The notes: a model not told the origin generated them from the letters alone. DNA of 64,000 bases from Mucilaginibacter xinganensis (GCF_002257585.1 NZ_CP022743.1:2232001-2296000); one strand, 5' to 3'; counted from the first letter of the stretch, positions 1 to 9,301 are shown. Numbers and translations: made by a program.

Positions 1-253
1 AAGGTTGCTGGTGGTCTCTACTATATTATGTTCACTGTGGTCTTGTATCCAGATACCATTGATAAAAGATTCCCAATCCTCAAAGGATTTTATTAACCTT
101 TTTCTTTTCTATAAAAGTGGGAGTAAATGGTAAACCAAGTTTATCTCAAATGTTAAATGCAAAAACCGTCGATACAAATCGGGTTAGTATCGGCACTCGT
201 CTTTTTAACTGATTATACTTCATTCTTTTGCACTCAGAGGAGTATCATCATAC
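1..253. other. Window edge, no confident gene
   Basis: Bases 1-96 are open on the plus strand and end in TAA, so they could be the tail of a gene entering from the left. The minus strand over the same bases is also open and reads as a plausible protein fragment, but has no ATG, GTG or TTG before its upstream stop. I cannot choose between them. Bases 100-253 are the AT-rich leader of the efflux operon; no consensus TAnnTTTG box was found there. Confidence 0.3.
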
Positions 254-1549
254 ATGACCAAAAAGACATTTTTTTTATTTTTAAGCTGCCTGATCAGCGG
301 GATGACAGCGTTTTCCCAGGACAGCCTGAGCGTTGTTAAATGGGACCTGCAGACCTGCCTGGACTACGCAAAAAAAAATAATATTCAAGTCAACAGCGCC
401 CGGCTAAGCCAGCAAACAAGCCAGCAGGAACTAATTCTGTCGAAGGGCTCTGCTTTACCCAATTTGTATGGTTCAGCCACCCAATATGTCAACCACTACC
501 ATAATGAAGCGGTTTATGGCTCCGGCAACTACGGGCTGACTTCCTCCTGGACCCTTTACCAGGGCGGTTACATCAAAAGCGATATCCAGCAAAAGAACGT
601 GGAAGTGGAGCGTGTCAATCTGAGCATCCTGCAGCAGGTCAACGACCTGACCCTGCAGATCACCCAATATTACCTGAATATTTTACTGGATAAAGAAACC
701 ATTGTTTACCAGCAAAATGTGGTCGCTACTTCAAAAGCACAGGTAGAACAGGCAAAAAAACGACTGGACGCCGGCAGTATAGCACAAAAAGATGTTGCCC
801 AGCTACTGGCACAACTGGCAAACGACAAATACACATTGGTTACCGCCGAAAACGCGCAACGCCAGGATCTGATCAGCCTGAAACAGCTCCTCCAGTTGAG
901 CGCTACAACTTTCGATGTGATTACACCGGATACCATCATTTCAAAAAAAGCGGTGGATAACCTCTTAAACGTACAACAAACCGCGCTTATGGACCGGCCA
1001 GAGGTAAGGAACGGCGAACTGTATGTGAAATCAGCAGAGTTCGGCCTGCAAAAGGCCAATTCCGGTTACCTGCCAACGCTTACCGCTTCGGGCTTTGCCG
1101 GCAGCAGCTACCAGGGCGCGGGGAGTGGTTATTTTACCCAGTTGAACAACGGCTTCAACCAACAGGTTGGCCTTAGCCTGTCGATACCCATTTTTACCCG
1201 CAAGGTGAACCAGGTGAACCGGGCCGAAGCTAAAATTAATATTGATCAGGCGAAGCTTTCGCTAAGAGATACCAAAACGACCCTTACACTTACTATCGAA
1301 AAGGCTTACATCAATGTGGTTAATTCGCAAAATCAATATGACGCGGCGGCAGAGGCCTTTAAATACAATCAGGAAACTTACCGGGTCGCCAATGAGCAAT
1401 TGAAAGTGGGTATTGTAAATATGGTTGACTTTTTACAGCAAAAATCCCTGTATACGCAGGCCTTACAGCAATATATCCAGGCCAAGTACAATGCAGCGCT
1501 TACGATAGAGATCTACGAATTCTACAAAGGCACTCCTGTTAAACTTTAA
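254..1549 (+). CDS. TolC-like outer membrane efflux protein
   Basis: Outer membrane channel of a tripartite exporter. The first ~22 residues are a signal peptide ending in AFSQ. The remainder has the alternating helix and beta pattern of two OEP repeats, including the W-D-L-Q-TCLDYA opening typical of Bacteroidota TolC homologues and a C-terminal repeat ending in a short periplasmic helix. Length (431 aa) is normal for the family. It is the first gene of an operon; the membrane fusion protein begins 15 bases downstream. Function (channel) is family knowledge; the substrate cannot be read from sequence. Confidence 0.9.
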   Translation: MTKKTFFLFLSCLISGMTAFSQDSLSVVKWDLQTCLDYAKKNNIQVNSARLSQQTSQQELILSKGSALPNLYGSATQYVNHYHNEAVYGSGNYGLTSSWTLYQGGYIKSDIQQKNVEVERVNLSILQQVNDLTLQITQYYLNILLDKETIVYQQNVVATSKAQVEQAKKRLDAGSIAQKDVAQLLAQLANDKYTLVTAENAQRQDLISLKQLLQLSATTFDVITPDTIISKKAVDNLLNVQQTALMDRPEVRNGELYVKSAEFGLQKANSGYLPTLTASGFAGSSYQGAGSGYFTQLNNGFNQQVGLSLSIPIFTRKVNQVNRAEAKINIDQAKLSLRDTKTTLTLTIEKAYINVVNSQNQYDAAAEAFKYNQETYRVANEQLKVGIVNMVDFLQQKSLYTQALQQYIQAKYNAALTIEIYEFYKGTPVKL

Positions 1550-1564
1550 CCGCGCACAAGCATT

Positions 1565-2764
1565 ATGAAAAAAAATACAAAAAGAACGCTCATTATCGCA
1601 GCCATTATTATAGTGATTGGCGGTGTTTGGTTCATTACGACTAAAAAGAAAGAAAAACCGGTAGTATTGCCCACAGAGGTGCCTGCTTATGGTTATATTG
1701 CTCAAACTGTCACAGCGACCGGAACTATTCAACCGGTAGATACTGTAGCGGTAGGTACCCAGGTGTCGGGCATCGTTAAAGTGATCAATGCCGATTTTAA
1801 CTCCAAAGTAAAAAAAGGCCAGTTATTGGCGCAGCTGGATAAATCGCTTTTGCAGGCAACGGTCGATCAGGCCAGCGCTACCTTGCGCACTCAGCAAAGC
1901 CAGCTGGTTTATAACCAGAATTTCTATAACAGGCAGAAACTGTTGTACAGCAGCGGCTCTATCAGTAAGCAGGACTATGAATCGGCTCTGAACAATTTTA
2001 ATTCATCAAAAGCAGCGGTCGATAATGCTTCGGCTGCGCTCCGCTCAGCTGAAAAAAACCTGTCCTATACAGATATTTATTCGCCGGTAGATGGTGTGGT
2101 GCTTTCGCGCAGTGTCAGCCTAGGCCAAACCGTTGCGGCAGCATTCAGTACACCAACGCTTTTTGTTATCGCTAAAGATATTTCAAAAATGCAGGTACAG
2201 GCAGATGTGGATGAGGCTGATATCGGCAATGTGAAAATCGGTAACCGCGTCAGCTTTACGGTTGACGCCTATATAGATGATGTTTTTAAAGGAACAGTAT
2301 ATGATGTTCGCCTGCACCCGAAGACCACCTCAAATGTGGTTACCTACACAACCATCATCTATGCTCCAAACGACAGCCTGATGCTTAAACCAGGGATGAC
2401 CGCTAATATCAATGTTTATACCAAAGAGGTCAAAAACGCGCTGATGGTTAGCTCCAAGTCGCTGAATTTTGCACCTGATTCTTCGTTAAAGAAACAATTT
2501 ACTTTAAAACCAATGCCGCAGGCTGATGGCAGTAGTGCTGCCAAAGGGCCGGGTAAACCGGGAAGCGTATGGCTCAAAAAAGGAAAGGACCTGATACAAA
2601 CACCGGTTCGCTACGGGCTTGATGATAATACCCACGCCGAGATACTGTCGGGGTTATCTGTAAAAGATACGGTCGTATCCTCGCTGCCTGTACCGGTGCA
2701 GGCCGAAGCCGGCACATCTATCCTGCCAAGCCCGGGCGGCGCTGATAAAAACAAAAAGCCGTAA
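1565..2764 (+). CDS. MacA/HlyD-type periplasmic adaptor
   Basis: Membrane fusion protein linking an inner membrane ABC transporter to the TolC-like channel. One N-terminal membrane helix (about residues 9-26) anchors it. A biotinyl-lipoyl-like segment follows (VSGIVKVI near residue 70, KKGQLLAQLD near 90), then an alpha hairpin with QSQLVYNQNFYNRQK, a second lipoyl half (YSPVDGVVLSR) and beta-barrel domains. A Gly/Pro/Ser-rich stretch near residues 320-340 may be a flexible insert. It overlaps the next gene by one base (TAATG), which implies translational coupling. Its partner is the MacB-like pair downstream. Confidence 0.9.
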   Translation: MKKNTKRTLIIAAIIIVIGGVWFITTKKKEKPVVLPTEVPAYGYIAQTVTATGTIQPVDTVAVGTQVSGIVKVINADFNSKVKKGQLLAQLDKSLLQATVDQASATLRTQQSQLVYNQNFYNRQKLLYSSGSISKQDYESALNNFNSSKAAVDNASAALRSAEKNLSYTDIYSPVDGVVLSRSVSLGQTVAAAFSTPTLFVIAKDISKMQVQADVDEADIGNVKIGNRVSFTVDAYIDDVFKGTVYDVRLHPKTTSNVVTYTTIIYAPNDSLMLKPGMTANINVYTKEVKNALMVSSKSLNFAPDSSLKKQFTLKPMPQADGSSAAKGPGKPGSVWLKKGKDLIQTPVRYGLDDNTHAEILSGLSVKDTVVSSLPVPVQAEAGTSILPSPGGADKNKKP

Positions 2765-3516
2765 TGAAAAAGATCTTAGAGTTACATGATATAATGCGGG
2801 AATTCCAGATGGGATCGGAAATTGTGCGGGCGCTGAAGGGTGTAAGCTTTGATGTATTTGCCGGCGAGTTTGTGACCATCATGGGCAGCAGCGGCTCGGG
2901 CAAAACAACCTTATTGAATACCCTGGGCTGCCTTGATAAACCAACCAGCGGAACTTACCTGCTTGATGGCGTATCGGTGCGCGAACAGAGCCGGGATCAA
3001 CTGGCCAAACTTCGGAATCAAAAAATCGGTTTTGTATTTCAGGCCTATAACTTGCTGCCGCGTACCACTGCCCTGGAAAATGTGGAGTTGCCGCTGTTTT
3101 ATAACCCTACCGTAACAGCAGCAGAACGCCGGGAGCGGGCCGCAGCTGCTCTGCAAGCTGTAAAACTGGGCGACCGGATAAATCACATGCCCAATGAAAT
3201 GTCGGGCGGCCAACAGCAGCGTGTGGCCATTGCCCGTGCGTTGGTGAACGAGCCGGTGATGATCCTGGCCGATGAGGCTACCGGTAACCTGGATACGCGC
3301 ACATCTTATGAAATTATGGCTTTGATGCAGGACTTGAATCAAAGCCAGGGCAAAACCATCGTTTTTGTGACCCACGAACCAGATATCGCAGCTTTCAGCA
3401 GCCGTACGATCACGCTAAGGGATGGCCGCGTAGTGAAAGATCAAGTTAACCAGCAGGTACGTTCAGCCAAAGAGATGCTGGCTGCCTTACCAGAAACCGA
3501 AGATTACCACGTATGA
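2764..3516 (+). CDS. MacB/LolD-type ABC transporter ATPase
   Basis: Cytoplasmic nucleotide-binding subunit energising the exporter. Walker A is GSSGSGKTT near residue 40, the Q-loop is [10 protein letters not shown], the signature is [15 protein letters not shown], Walker B is [12 protein letters not shown] and the H-loop sits in VTHEPD. The 250 aa length and the GNLD after Walker B fit the MacB/LolD/FtsE family. It overlaps the permease gene by four bases (ATGA). In E. coli MacB this domain is fused to the permease; here the two are separate genes, the usual arrangement in many Gram-negatives outside the enterics. Confidence 0.93.
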   Translation: MKKILELHDIMREFQMGSEIVRALKGVSFDVFAGEFVTIMGSSGSGKTTLLNTLGCLDKPTSGTYLLDGVSVREQSRDQLAKLRNQKIGFVFQAYNLLPRTTALENVELPLFYNPTVTAAERRERAAAALQAVKLGDRINHMPNEMSGGQQQRVAIARALVNEPVMILADEATGNLDTRTSYEIMALMQDLNQSQGKTIVFVTHEPDIAAFSSRTITLRDGRVVKDQVNQQVRSAKEMLAALPETEDYHV

Positions 3517-4733
3517 AAGTTTTAAATCTGATCAGGCTCGCGCTACTGGCTCTGCAACGCAATAAGCTCAGGGCCGTACTAACCATGCTCGGTATCATTA
3601 TTGGTGTAGCCGCTGTAATTACTATCGGTGCTATAGGCGCGGGCTCAACCGCAAGTATACATAGTTCGCTGTCCAGCATGGGGTCTAACTTAGTTATGGT
3701 GATGCCTAATAGCAACGCACCCGGCGGCGCGCGTTTACAGGGGGCTAACGTAGAAACGCTGACCGAAAAAGATTTTGTCGCCTTAAAAAAGGAATCCACT
3801 TATATTAATGCCATATCGCCTTCATCCCAATCAAAAGGGCAGGCGATAAACGGTTCGCTTAACTGGCCGACCACCATTGAAGGTGTGAGCGGGGAGTATC
3901 TAGCCATCAAAAATATATCGCTCAAAGACGGTAAAATGTTCTCAGACCGGGACGTACATACTTACGGAAAAGTTTGCCTGCTGGGTCAAACCGTGGTAGA
4001 TAACGTATTTCCAAAAGGAGTCGATCCGGTCGGCAAGATCATTCGCTTTAATAAAATTCCATTCCAGGTTATCGGCATACTAAACAAAAAAGGGCAAAAT
4101 ACATTCGGACAGGACCAGGATGATATCATCCTGGCTCCTTATACCACCGTTCAGAAACGGATCATCGCATCCATCTATTTCGGTAGTTTTAATGCCTCGG
4201 CCAAATCTGAAAACCTCTCACAGGCCGCTGCCGATGAAATGGGAAAGATACTCCGTAAAACGCATCGCCTTCGCCCAAGCCAGGACAATGATTTTACAGT
4301 GCGAACACAGGCCGAGCTGATCCAAACCCTCAGCTCGATCACCACATTACTTACTGCGTTATTGACCGCCATAGCAGCCATATCGCTGGTCATCGGGGGG
4401 ATTGGTATTATGAATATTATGTACGTTTCTGTAACGGAACGTACCAAAGAGATCGGACTGCGCATGGCAATTGGGGCGCGCGGCAGGGATATCCTTAGCC
4501 AGTTTTTAACGGAGGCTATTATCATCAGCGTTACCGGCGGTCTCATCGGTATCCTGATCGGCGAGACGCTGGCTTTTGTCATCGCCAATGCGCTGAAATG
4601 GGAGCCTATTATTGATAAAGCATCAATCATCGAAGCATTTGGCTTCTGTACGCTGATCGGGGTTTTCTTTGGCTACTACCCGGCACTGAAAGCTTCCCGG
4701 CTTGACCCGATAGAGGCTTTGCGATATGAATAA
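3513..4733 (+). CDS. MacB-like ABC permease (MacB_PCD + FtsX)
   Basis: Inner membrane permease of the MacAB type. An N-terminal membrane helix follows LALLALQRNKLRAVLTMLG and leads to IIIGVAAVITIG. A periplasmic MacB_PCD domain occupies about residues 50-270, and three C-terminal helices carry the FtsX signature (SITTLLTALLTAIAA, GIGIMNIMYVSVTERTKEIG, then the last two helices). It ends with the characteristic KASRLDPIEALRYE. Such transporters act by mechanotransmission, moving periplasmic substrates through TolC (established for MacB). The substrate here could be an antibiotic, peptide or lipid; the sequence does not say which. Confidence 0.93.
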   Translation: MKVLNLIRLALLALQRNKLRAVLTMLGIIIGVAAVITIGAIGAGSTASIHSSLSSMGSNLVMVMPNSNAPGGARLQGANVETLTEKDFVALKKESTYINAISPSSQSKGQAINGSLNWPTTIEGVSGEYLAIKNISLKDGKMFSDRDVHTYGKVCLLGQTVVDNVFPKGVDPVGKIIRFNKIPFQVIGILNKKGQNTFGQDQDDIILAPYTTVQKRIIASIYFGSFNASAKSENLSQAAADEMGKILRKTHRLRPSQDNDFTVRTQAELIQTLSSITTLLTALLTAIAAISLVIGGIGIMNIMYVSVTERTKEIGLRMAIGARGRDILSQFLTEAIIISVTGGLIGILIGETLAFVIANALKWEPIIDKASIIEAFGFCTLIGVFFGYYPALKASRLDPIEALRYE

Positions 4734-4767
4734 ATAAATCAAATAATTACCAATAAACCTAAAAACC

Positions 4768-5121
4768 ATGAAAATTAAAAAACTGATCCCCACCCTGATG
4801 GCGTTAGTCATTGTAACTGTCGTTTATGCTGCAACTGATATCAGCGGCCATTGGAAAGGTTCCATCAATGATCAAATTGAGGTCGCCTATGATTTCAAAG
4901 TAGACGGACAAAAGCTGAGCGGGAGTACCAAAGGACCGGACGGCAACACTATTCAGTTAACAGATGGATGGTTTAAAGATGACAGCTTAGCATTTACACT
5001 GCCCATCATGGATCAGCAGGTTAAAATGACCGGCAAGGTAAAAAGTGCTGACCAGATCGTGTTGTATATGAAAGGCGGGCCTATGGGTGATATGAGTTAT
5101 GTGATCAAAAAAGCAAAATGA
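4768..5121 (+). CDS. Small exported protein of unknown function
   Basis: A 117 aa protein with a signal peptide (about residues 1-20, KKLIPTLMALVIVTVVYAA) and a compact beta-rich body: ISGHWKGSIN, YDFKVDGQKLSGSTKG, a DGNTI turn, then MTGKVKSADQIVLYMKGG. This resembles the small lipocalin-like or beta-sandwich periplasmic proteins common in Bacteroidota, but I do not recognise a named family. It lies 34 bases after the permease, in the same direction, so it is probably the last gene of the efflux operon. It ends one base before the convergent LytTR regulator. Confidence 0.75.
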   Translation: MKIKKLIPTLMALVIVTVVYAATDISGHWKGSINDQIEVAYDFKVDGQKLSGSTKGPDGNTIQLTDGWFKDDSLAFTLPIMDQQVKMTGKVKSADQIVLYMKGGPMGDMSYVIKKAK

Positions 5122-5122
5122 T

Positions 5123-5851
5123 TCAGGAACCACGCTGATGCCAGATTTTCATAAAATTGCCAAATGCCTCCCGGTAAGGTTCTGTTACCGGGATGGCAGC
5201 CCGGCCAACCTGCACGGATGCTTTTGTTACGGCGGTCACTTTATTGATGGCCACGATGAACGAACGGTGCAGCCGTATAAAATGGCTGGCTGGTAGTTTT
5301 TGTTCCGCTGTTTTTAAAGTCATTAGCGTGAGCACTGGTTTTGACTGGTCTTCCAAAAAGAGCTTGATATAGTCAGCCATGCTTTCCACGTACAGAATCT
5401 GTGCCATATCGATCCGGATCAGCTGGTAATTAGCGTACACATAAAGGTACTGTGGCTCGGGATCGTGCTCCAGCAAAGTAAAATATTCCAACGCCCGCTC
5501 GGCGGCGCGGGTAAAATCGCCAAAGCTGAAAGGCTTTAACAGGTAATCCAATGCAGCTAGCTTGTGCCCTTCTAATGCGTATTGATCAAACGCGGTCGTG
5601 AAAACAATTCGGACCGAACGCCGGTTGTCATCTTTGTTAAGGATTTCGGCAAGCTGCAGTCCGTTCAGGTCCGCCATCTTAATGTCTAAAAAAACTAGCT
5701 GTATTTCGGGGTGTTCATCCAGAATGGTAAGTGCTTTCAATGCACTGGCACATTTCATGACCAGCTTTAAAAATGGGGTTTTAGCTACGTAAGCGGCGAT
5801 CATTTCTAAAGCAACCGGCTCATCATCAACAGCGATACAGTGAATGGTCAT
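5123..5851 (-). CDS. LytTR-family response regulator
   Basis: Two-domain response regulator of 242 aa. The receiver domain has the acidic pair D9-D10, phospho-acceptor D56 in LVFLDIKM, and the conserved lysine in LLKPFSF near residue 106. The C-terminal LytTR DNA-binding domain spans about 140-240 (YLYVYANYQLIRIDMAQILYVES, then FIRLHRSFIVAINKV). It starts within the end of the kinase gene (four-base overlap), so the two are co-translated. The pair converges on the efflux operon; control of that exporter is a reasonable inference, not shown. Confidence 0.93.
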   Translation of the reverse strand: MTIHCIAVDDEPVALEMIAAYVAKTPFLKLVMKCASALKALTILDEHPEIQLVFLDIKMADLNGLQLAEILNKDDNRRSVRIVFTTAFDQYALEGHKLAALDYLLKPFSFGDFTRAAERALEYFTLLEHDPEPQYLYVYANYQLIRIDMAQILYVESMADYIKLFLEDQSKPVLTLMTLKTAEQKLPASHFIRLHRSFIVAINKVTAVTKASVQVGRAAIPVTEPYREAFGNFMKIWHQRGS

Positions 5852-6915
5852 GCGAGTGATATTTGAAGTTCGATCCTGAATTCCTGAAGTTCGTGGTCTT
5901 CTTTAACAGTAAGTTTGTATTTGTTCGGGTAGATGAGGTCCAGACGTCGGCGGGTATTGGCCAGGCCGATCCCGCTGCCCTCGTCTGTTTCCTTAGACGG
6001 TTCGGGAAATAACGTATTGCGCACCTCAAAGCGTAACAATCCCTGGCATAATTGCGCTGATATATAAATGTGGCTCGGCTGTACCGTACTGATGCCATGC
6101 TTAAAGGCATTTTCCACAAACGGCAGCAATAACATCGGCGAAAGCGGTGCGGTAACCGGGCCTTCAGGCCTGTTAAAAACAACGGTTACATGTTCCGGCA
6201 GGCGTAATTGCATCAACTGCCTATAGCTGTCGATCAGTCGTAACTCTTTCTCGAGGGTGGTTGAAGGCTGCCGGGTTTCATATAAAACATAGCGCATCAT
6301 ATGCGACAAGGTGTAAATAGCTTCCCGCGCCCGGTCCGTATCGATCTCGGTCAGCCCGTAAATGGTATGTAATACATTGAAAAAAAAATGCGGGTTGATC
6401 TGCGACCGCAGAACCGCGAGTTCACCTGCGATGCGGTCATTCTCCAGCGCTTTCTCTTTTAACAGATCGTCCTGTACTTTTCGGGTAACCGATATAATAA
6501 TAGCAATCCCAATGACGATCATCGTAATAATCATGATACTGAGGTCGCCAACAGGTGTATTTCGGCCATCCGCATGTCCTTTGGGAGCAAATTTGCGGAT
6601 CAATCCAGGCAGGTTCATTAATTTATCAGCCTGGTGGTTTAATAACGCTGCGGTGATACAGATCAGTAAAACGAGCAGCGCAAAGGCACCTCCATGGTTA
6701 TTATAAAGCAGCCTGGGTATGAGAACCCGGAGATGGAGGTAAAATATACCTACCAGGGCGGCGTACAAGGCTAATTGCTTGACCCAGATCTGTATTGGGA
6801 GTGAAGATGTAATGGTTAGGGGGATACAGGTAAAAACCAGCAAGCCCATTAACACCGCAAAGTGCACTGAGAAAATAAGAGAACGCAAACGCGTAATTTT
6901 AACCAGAGATAACAC
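5848..6915 (-). CDS. LytS-type sensor histidine kinase
   Basis: Membrane sensor kinase of 355 aa with four predicted helices (about 15-31, 47-70, 77-92 and 126-143) and no extended periplasmic domain. A coiled linker leads to the His_kinase motif LRSQINPHFFFNVLH, with the probable phospho-acceptor H176, and a C-terminal HATPase domain (LLPFVENAFKHG, GSGIGLANTRRRL). NPHFFFN is a slight variant of the usual NPHFLFN. Partner is the overlapping LytTR regulator. The small membrane domain suggests sensing within or at the membrane, as proposed for envelope-stress kinases of this class (inference). Confidence 0.92.
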   Translation of the reverse strand: MLSLVKITRLRSLIFSVHFAVLMGLLVFTCIPLTITSSLPIQIWVKQLALYAALVGIFYLHLRVLIPRLLYNNHGGAFALLVLLICITAALLNHQADKLMNLPGLIRKFAPKGHADGRNTPVGDLSIMIITMIVIGIAIIISVTRKVQDDLLKEKALENDRIAGELAVLRSQINPHFFFNVLHTIYGLTEIDTDRAREAIYTLSHMMRYVLYETRQPSTTLEKELRLIDSYRQLMQLRLPEHVTVVFNRPEGPVTAPLSPMLLLPFVENAFKHGISTVQPSHIYISAQLCQGLLRFEVRNTLFPEPSKETDEGSGIGLANTRRRLDLIYPNKYKLTVKEDHELQEFRIELQISLA

Positions 6916-7047
6916 GTCACAAATTACCGCCTTTTATTTTCAAAACCAAAGTATCACTAATTGCTATCGTAGGGTTTCTATAGGAACATATCGCCTTTCT
7001 ATCGATACTGCTTTTTAAAGAGGTGCCTAATCCCTTATTTGCAACAG

Positions 7048-7293
7048 ATGACTTACAGACAACCCAGTAAAGATCAGGCCAGGGAATTACAGGCCAGGCG
7101 CCACATATGGCGTGCTTTTTTCGTTCTGGAGGACCCGATAGATCCGGAAACCTTTATCTTAAAATTGAGAAAATCCGATTGGACGATCGAGCGCAGCCAG
7201 GTTTACGATACGTTCGCTTTACTAATCGAATATGGTTTTGCTGACCGCAGCCGTAACGAAAGTACAGACACGACTTTCTATAAATGTCGATGA
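7048..7293 (+). CDS. Short Fur-like winged-helix protein
   Basis: An 81 aa protein. I prefer the ATG at 7048 over the TTG at 7039. It matches the N-terminal winged helix of the Fur/PerR family: RRHIWRAFFVLEDPIDPETF, then TIERSQVYDTFALLIEYGF, corresponding to the family pattern for helix 3 and recognition helix (aTVYrtL..L.e.Gl). The metal-binding dimerisation half with its His/Cys clusters is missing; the frame closes right after a YKC. Normal Fur proteins are about 140-150 aa. It may be a short regulator that dimerises differently, or a truncated remnant, which the decayed sequence downstream favours. Confidence 0.55.
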   Translation: MTYRQPSKDQARELQARRHIWRAFFVLEDPIDPETFILKLRKSDWTIERSQVYDTFALLIEYGFADRSRNESTDTTFYKCR

Positions 7294-7753
7294 TCTAGCC
7301 AGACTTACCTCATCGATCAAGCGTCAGTTTAAAGAAAATCAAGAAGAAATTGAAGGTTTGGATATGCATGAAACCATATTAAAACTATTGAAATTTATGG
7401 CGTAGGACCCCGGACTGATGAAAAACCATTTGGAGATATTTGAAACAAAGCTGAGTCCCGAAACAATTTAATGCGGACAATAAAGCTGTTGGAGCGTTGC
7501 TGGCACCCGTTATCGCAATTACTTTATTCTGAATTCCTTTTTTCATAAGGATCTTATTTAAAGCGAAGTTCAGGAAACCAATAGGCCTTCATGTAGCCGA
7601 AATTGCAGGATGTGTAGTTAAGATAGCAGGTAACCGATGGTCAGCCTTTCGGAATAGTCAGGTATGCAGTGGGAATGTGAGTTCTTTGGTACACAAACGT
7701 CGTGTAAAATTATATTGTGCAAAACATTTCTTTATTTGCAATGTTCATATTGT
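7294..7753. pseudogene. Decayed coding sequence, no intact gene
   Basis: 460 bases without an intact gene. Plus-strand fragments read like protein but are broken by stops and frame changes: one runs from about 7270 to 7404 (DDLARLTSSIKRQF... ending KLLKFMA), continues in the same frame past the TAG as LMKNHLEIFETKLSPETI, and then shifts frame into a hydrophobic piece GALLAPVIAITLF ending near 7535. I do not recognise the parent gene or genes. The pattern suggests one or more dead genes between the Fur-like gene and ohrR. Confidence 0.35.
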
Positions 7754-8173
7754 ATGGAAGATTTACTTAGGCTCGAGAAACAGATATGTTTCCCGGCATA
7801 TGCGTTCTCAAGAAATCTCACTAACCTCTATAGGCCATTGCTTGCCGAACTCGACATTACTTATCCCCAATATTTAGTGTTGATGATATTGTGGGAGCAT
7901 GAACAGCAGACCGTAAATCAGTTGGGTGAAAAGCTGTACCTGGATACCGGAACGCTCACGCCATTGTTAAAAAGGCTGGAACAAAAAGGAATGGTAAACA
8001 GAACCCGGAGTAAGGAAGATGAACGTGTAGTAGTGATTTCTTTAACAACATCCGGTGTTCAACTGAAAGAAAGGGCAGAACACATCCCTGTGGAGTTGGT
8101 AAAATGCCTGGATATTTCTATAGAGGAGCTTCTTCAACTAAAAGGATTGTTAAACAAAATTTTAAATAAGTAA
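7754..8173 (+). CDS. ohrR: OhrR, MarR-family peroxide sensor
   Basis: MarR-type repressor, 139 aa from the ATG at 7754; an in-frame upstream start at 7664 would add a 30-residue Cys-rich tail absent from the family. It follows B. subtilis OhrR closely by memory: ENQ/EKQICF with the redox cysteine (C12 here), ITYPQYLVLMILWEHE, LYLDTGTLTPLLKRLEQKGMVNR and SKEDERVVVISLT. In OhrR proteins organic hydroperoxides oxidise this Cys and release the repressor. Only one Cys sits at the sensing position, suggesting the one-Cys type. The target ohr gene lies three genes downstream, and the doxX gene starts directly after the stop. Confidence 0.9.
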   Translation: MEDLLRLEKQICFPAYAFSRNLTNLYRPLLAELDITYPQYLVLMILWEHEQQTVNQLGEKLYLDTGTLTPLLKRLEQKGMVNRTRSKEDERVVVISLTTSGVQLKERAEHIPVELVKCLDISIEELLQLKGLLNKILNK

Positions 8174-8572
8174 ATGCACACATCCAAAACACAAAACGCT
8201 GCCCGGATCATTTTAGGGGCCTTTTTAACCTTTGCAGGTATTAGTCATCTTACTTTTAACCGTTCAGTGTTTTTAGCACAGGTACCTCAGTGGCTACCTG
8301 TTGATCCGGATGTAACAGTAATATTATCAGGAATAGTTGAGATCAGCTTGGGTTTAGCGCTCATTTTCGCGGTTAGATACAAAAAATGGGTTGGCATTAC
8401 CGCAGCAGTTTTCTTTGTGCTGGTCTTCCCGGGGAATGTTGCACAGTATGTCAATAAAGTAAATGCCTTCGGTCTTAATACAGACAATGCAAGGTTAATA
8501 CGTCTCTTCTTTCAACCGATCCTTATCATATGGGCACTATGGAGTACCAATGTGCTCACTAAGAGAAATTAA
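8174..8572 (+). CDS. DoxX-family membrane protein
   Basis: A 132 aa integral membrane protein with four hydrophobic segments: AARIILGAFLTFAGISHL, VILSGIVEISLGLALIF, VGITAAVFFVLVFPG and LIRLFFQPILIIWALW. The GISHL and the polar residues between helices match the DoxX/DoxD-like family, whose members often sit beside oxidative or thiol stress genes. Its ATG follows the ohrR stop codon with no gap, so the two are one transcript and probably coupled. Possible role in membrane thiol redox, by analogy with the mycobacterial DoxX-SodA-SseA complex; this is inference. Confidence 0.8.
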   Translation: MHTSKTQNAARIILGAFLTFAGISHLTFNRSVFLAQVPQWLPVDPDVTVILSGIVEISLGLALIFAVRYKKWVGITAAVFFVLVFPGNVAQYVNKVNAFGLNTDNARLIRLFFQPILIIWALWSTNVLTKRN

Positions 8573-8599
8573 CAATCATATAATTAAGAAAATTAAAGA

Positions 8600-9277
8600 A
8601 TGAAAATTTTATTTGTAGTAACATCACATGATCAATTAGGCGATTCAGGCAAAAAGACAGGTTTTTGGGTAGAAGAATTTGCCGCCCCATATTATAAGTT
8701 TGTTGATGCGGGTTATGAAGTAGTGGTAGCTACCCCTAAAGGCGGCCAGGCACCTATAGATCCCAGCAGCGAAGCGCCTTCGGCACAAACCGAAGCTACC
8801 CAACGGTATTACAACGATGCCAAAGTACAGGAAGTTATCGCCCACACCCACAAGCTTGCCGAAATGCAAGCATCAAATTTTGATGCCGTATTTTATCCGG
8901 GTGGCCATGGTCCGCTTTGGGATTTAGCTAGCGACCCGTATTCGGCAAAACTGATTTTAGATTTTTACAATAATGGCAAATTGGTTGGCGCGGTTTGCCA
9001 TGCGCCGGGTGCCTTTAAAAATGTAAAGCTTCAAAATGGAGAATCTTTTGTGAAAGGTAAAAATGTAACCGGGTTTTCAAACACAGAAGAAGCCGCCGTG
9101 AAGCTAACAGACGTCGTTCCTTTTTTAGTAGAAACTGAAATGAAAAACTTAGGTGCTAACTACAGCAAGGTGGAAGACTGGGGCATACACGTGGTAGAAG
9201 ACGGTTTATTGATCACCGGCCAAAATCCCGCATCGTCTGAAAGTGTTGCCGAAACAATGATCTCCCGTTTAAAATAA
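8600..9277 (+). CDS. DJ-1/PfpI (Hsp31-like) protein
   Basis: Type 1 glutamine-amidotransferase-like protein, 225 aa. The nucleophile elbow is AVCHAPGAF with C133-H134, the acidic partner lies in GFWVEEFAAPY (E25/E26), and FYPGGHGPLWDLA carries the glycine-rich oxyanion region. The longer form with the F-W-x-E-E motif matches the Hsp31/YajL-type class III subgroup, members of which act as glyoxalase III or chaperones in electrophile stress. It sits between doxX and ohr in an apparent stress operon. The precise activity (methylglyoxal hydratase, deglycase or chaperone) cannot be decided from sequence. Confidence 0.9.
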   Translation: MKILFVVTSHDQLGDSGKKTGFWVEEFAAPYYKFVDAGYEVVVATPKGGQAPIDPSSEAPSAQTEATQRYYNDAKVQEVIAHTHKLAEMQASNFDAVFYPGGHGPLWDLASDPYSAKLILDFYNNGKLVGAVCHAPGAFKNVKLQNGESFVKGKNVTGFSNTEEAAVKLTDVVPFLVETEMKNLGANYSKVEDWGIHVVEDGLLITGQNPASSESVAETMISRLK

Positions 9278-9301
9278 TTATTCACTATAAACTATAAATA
9301 G

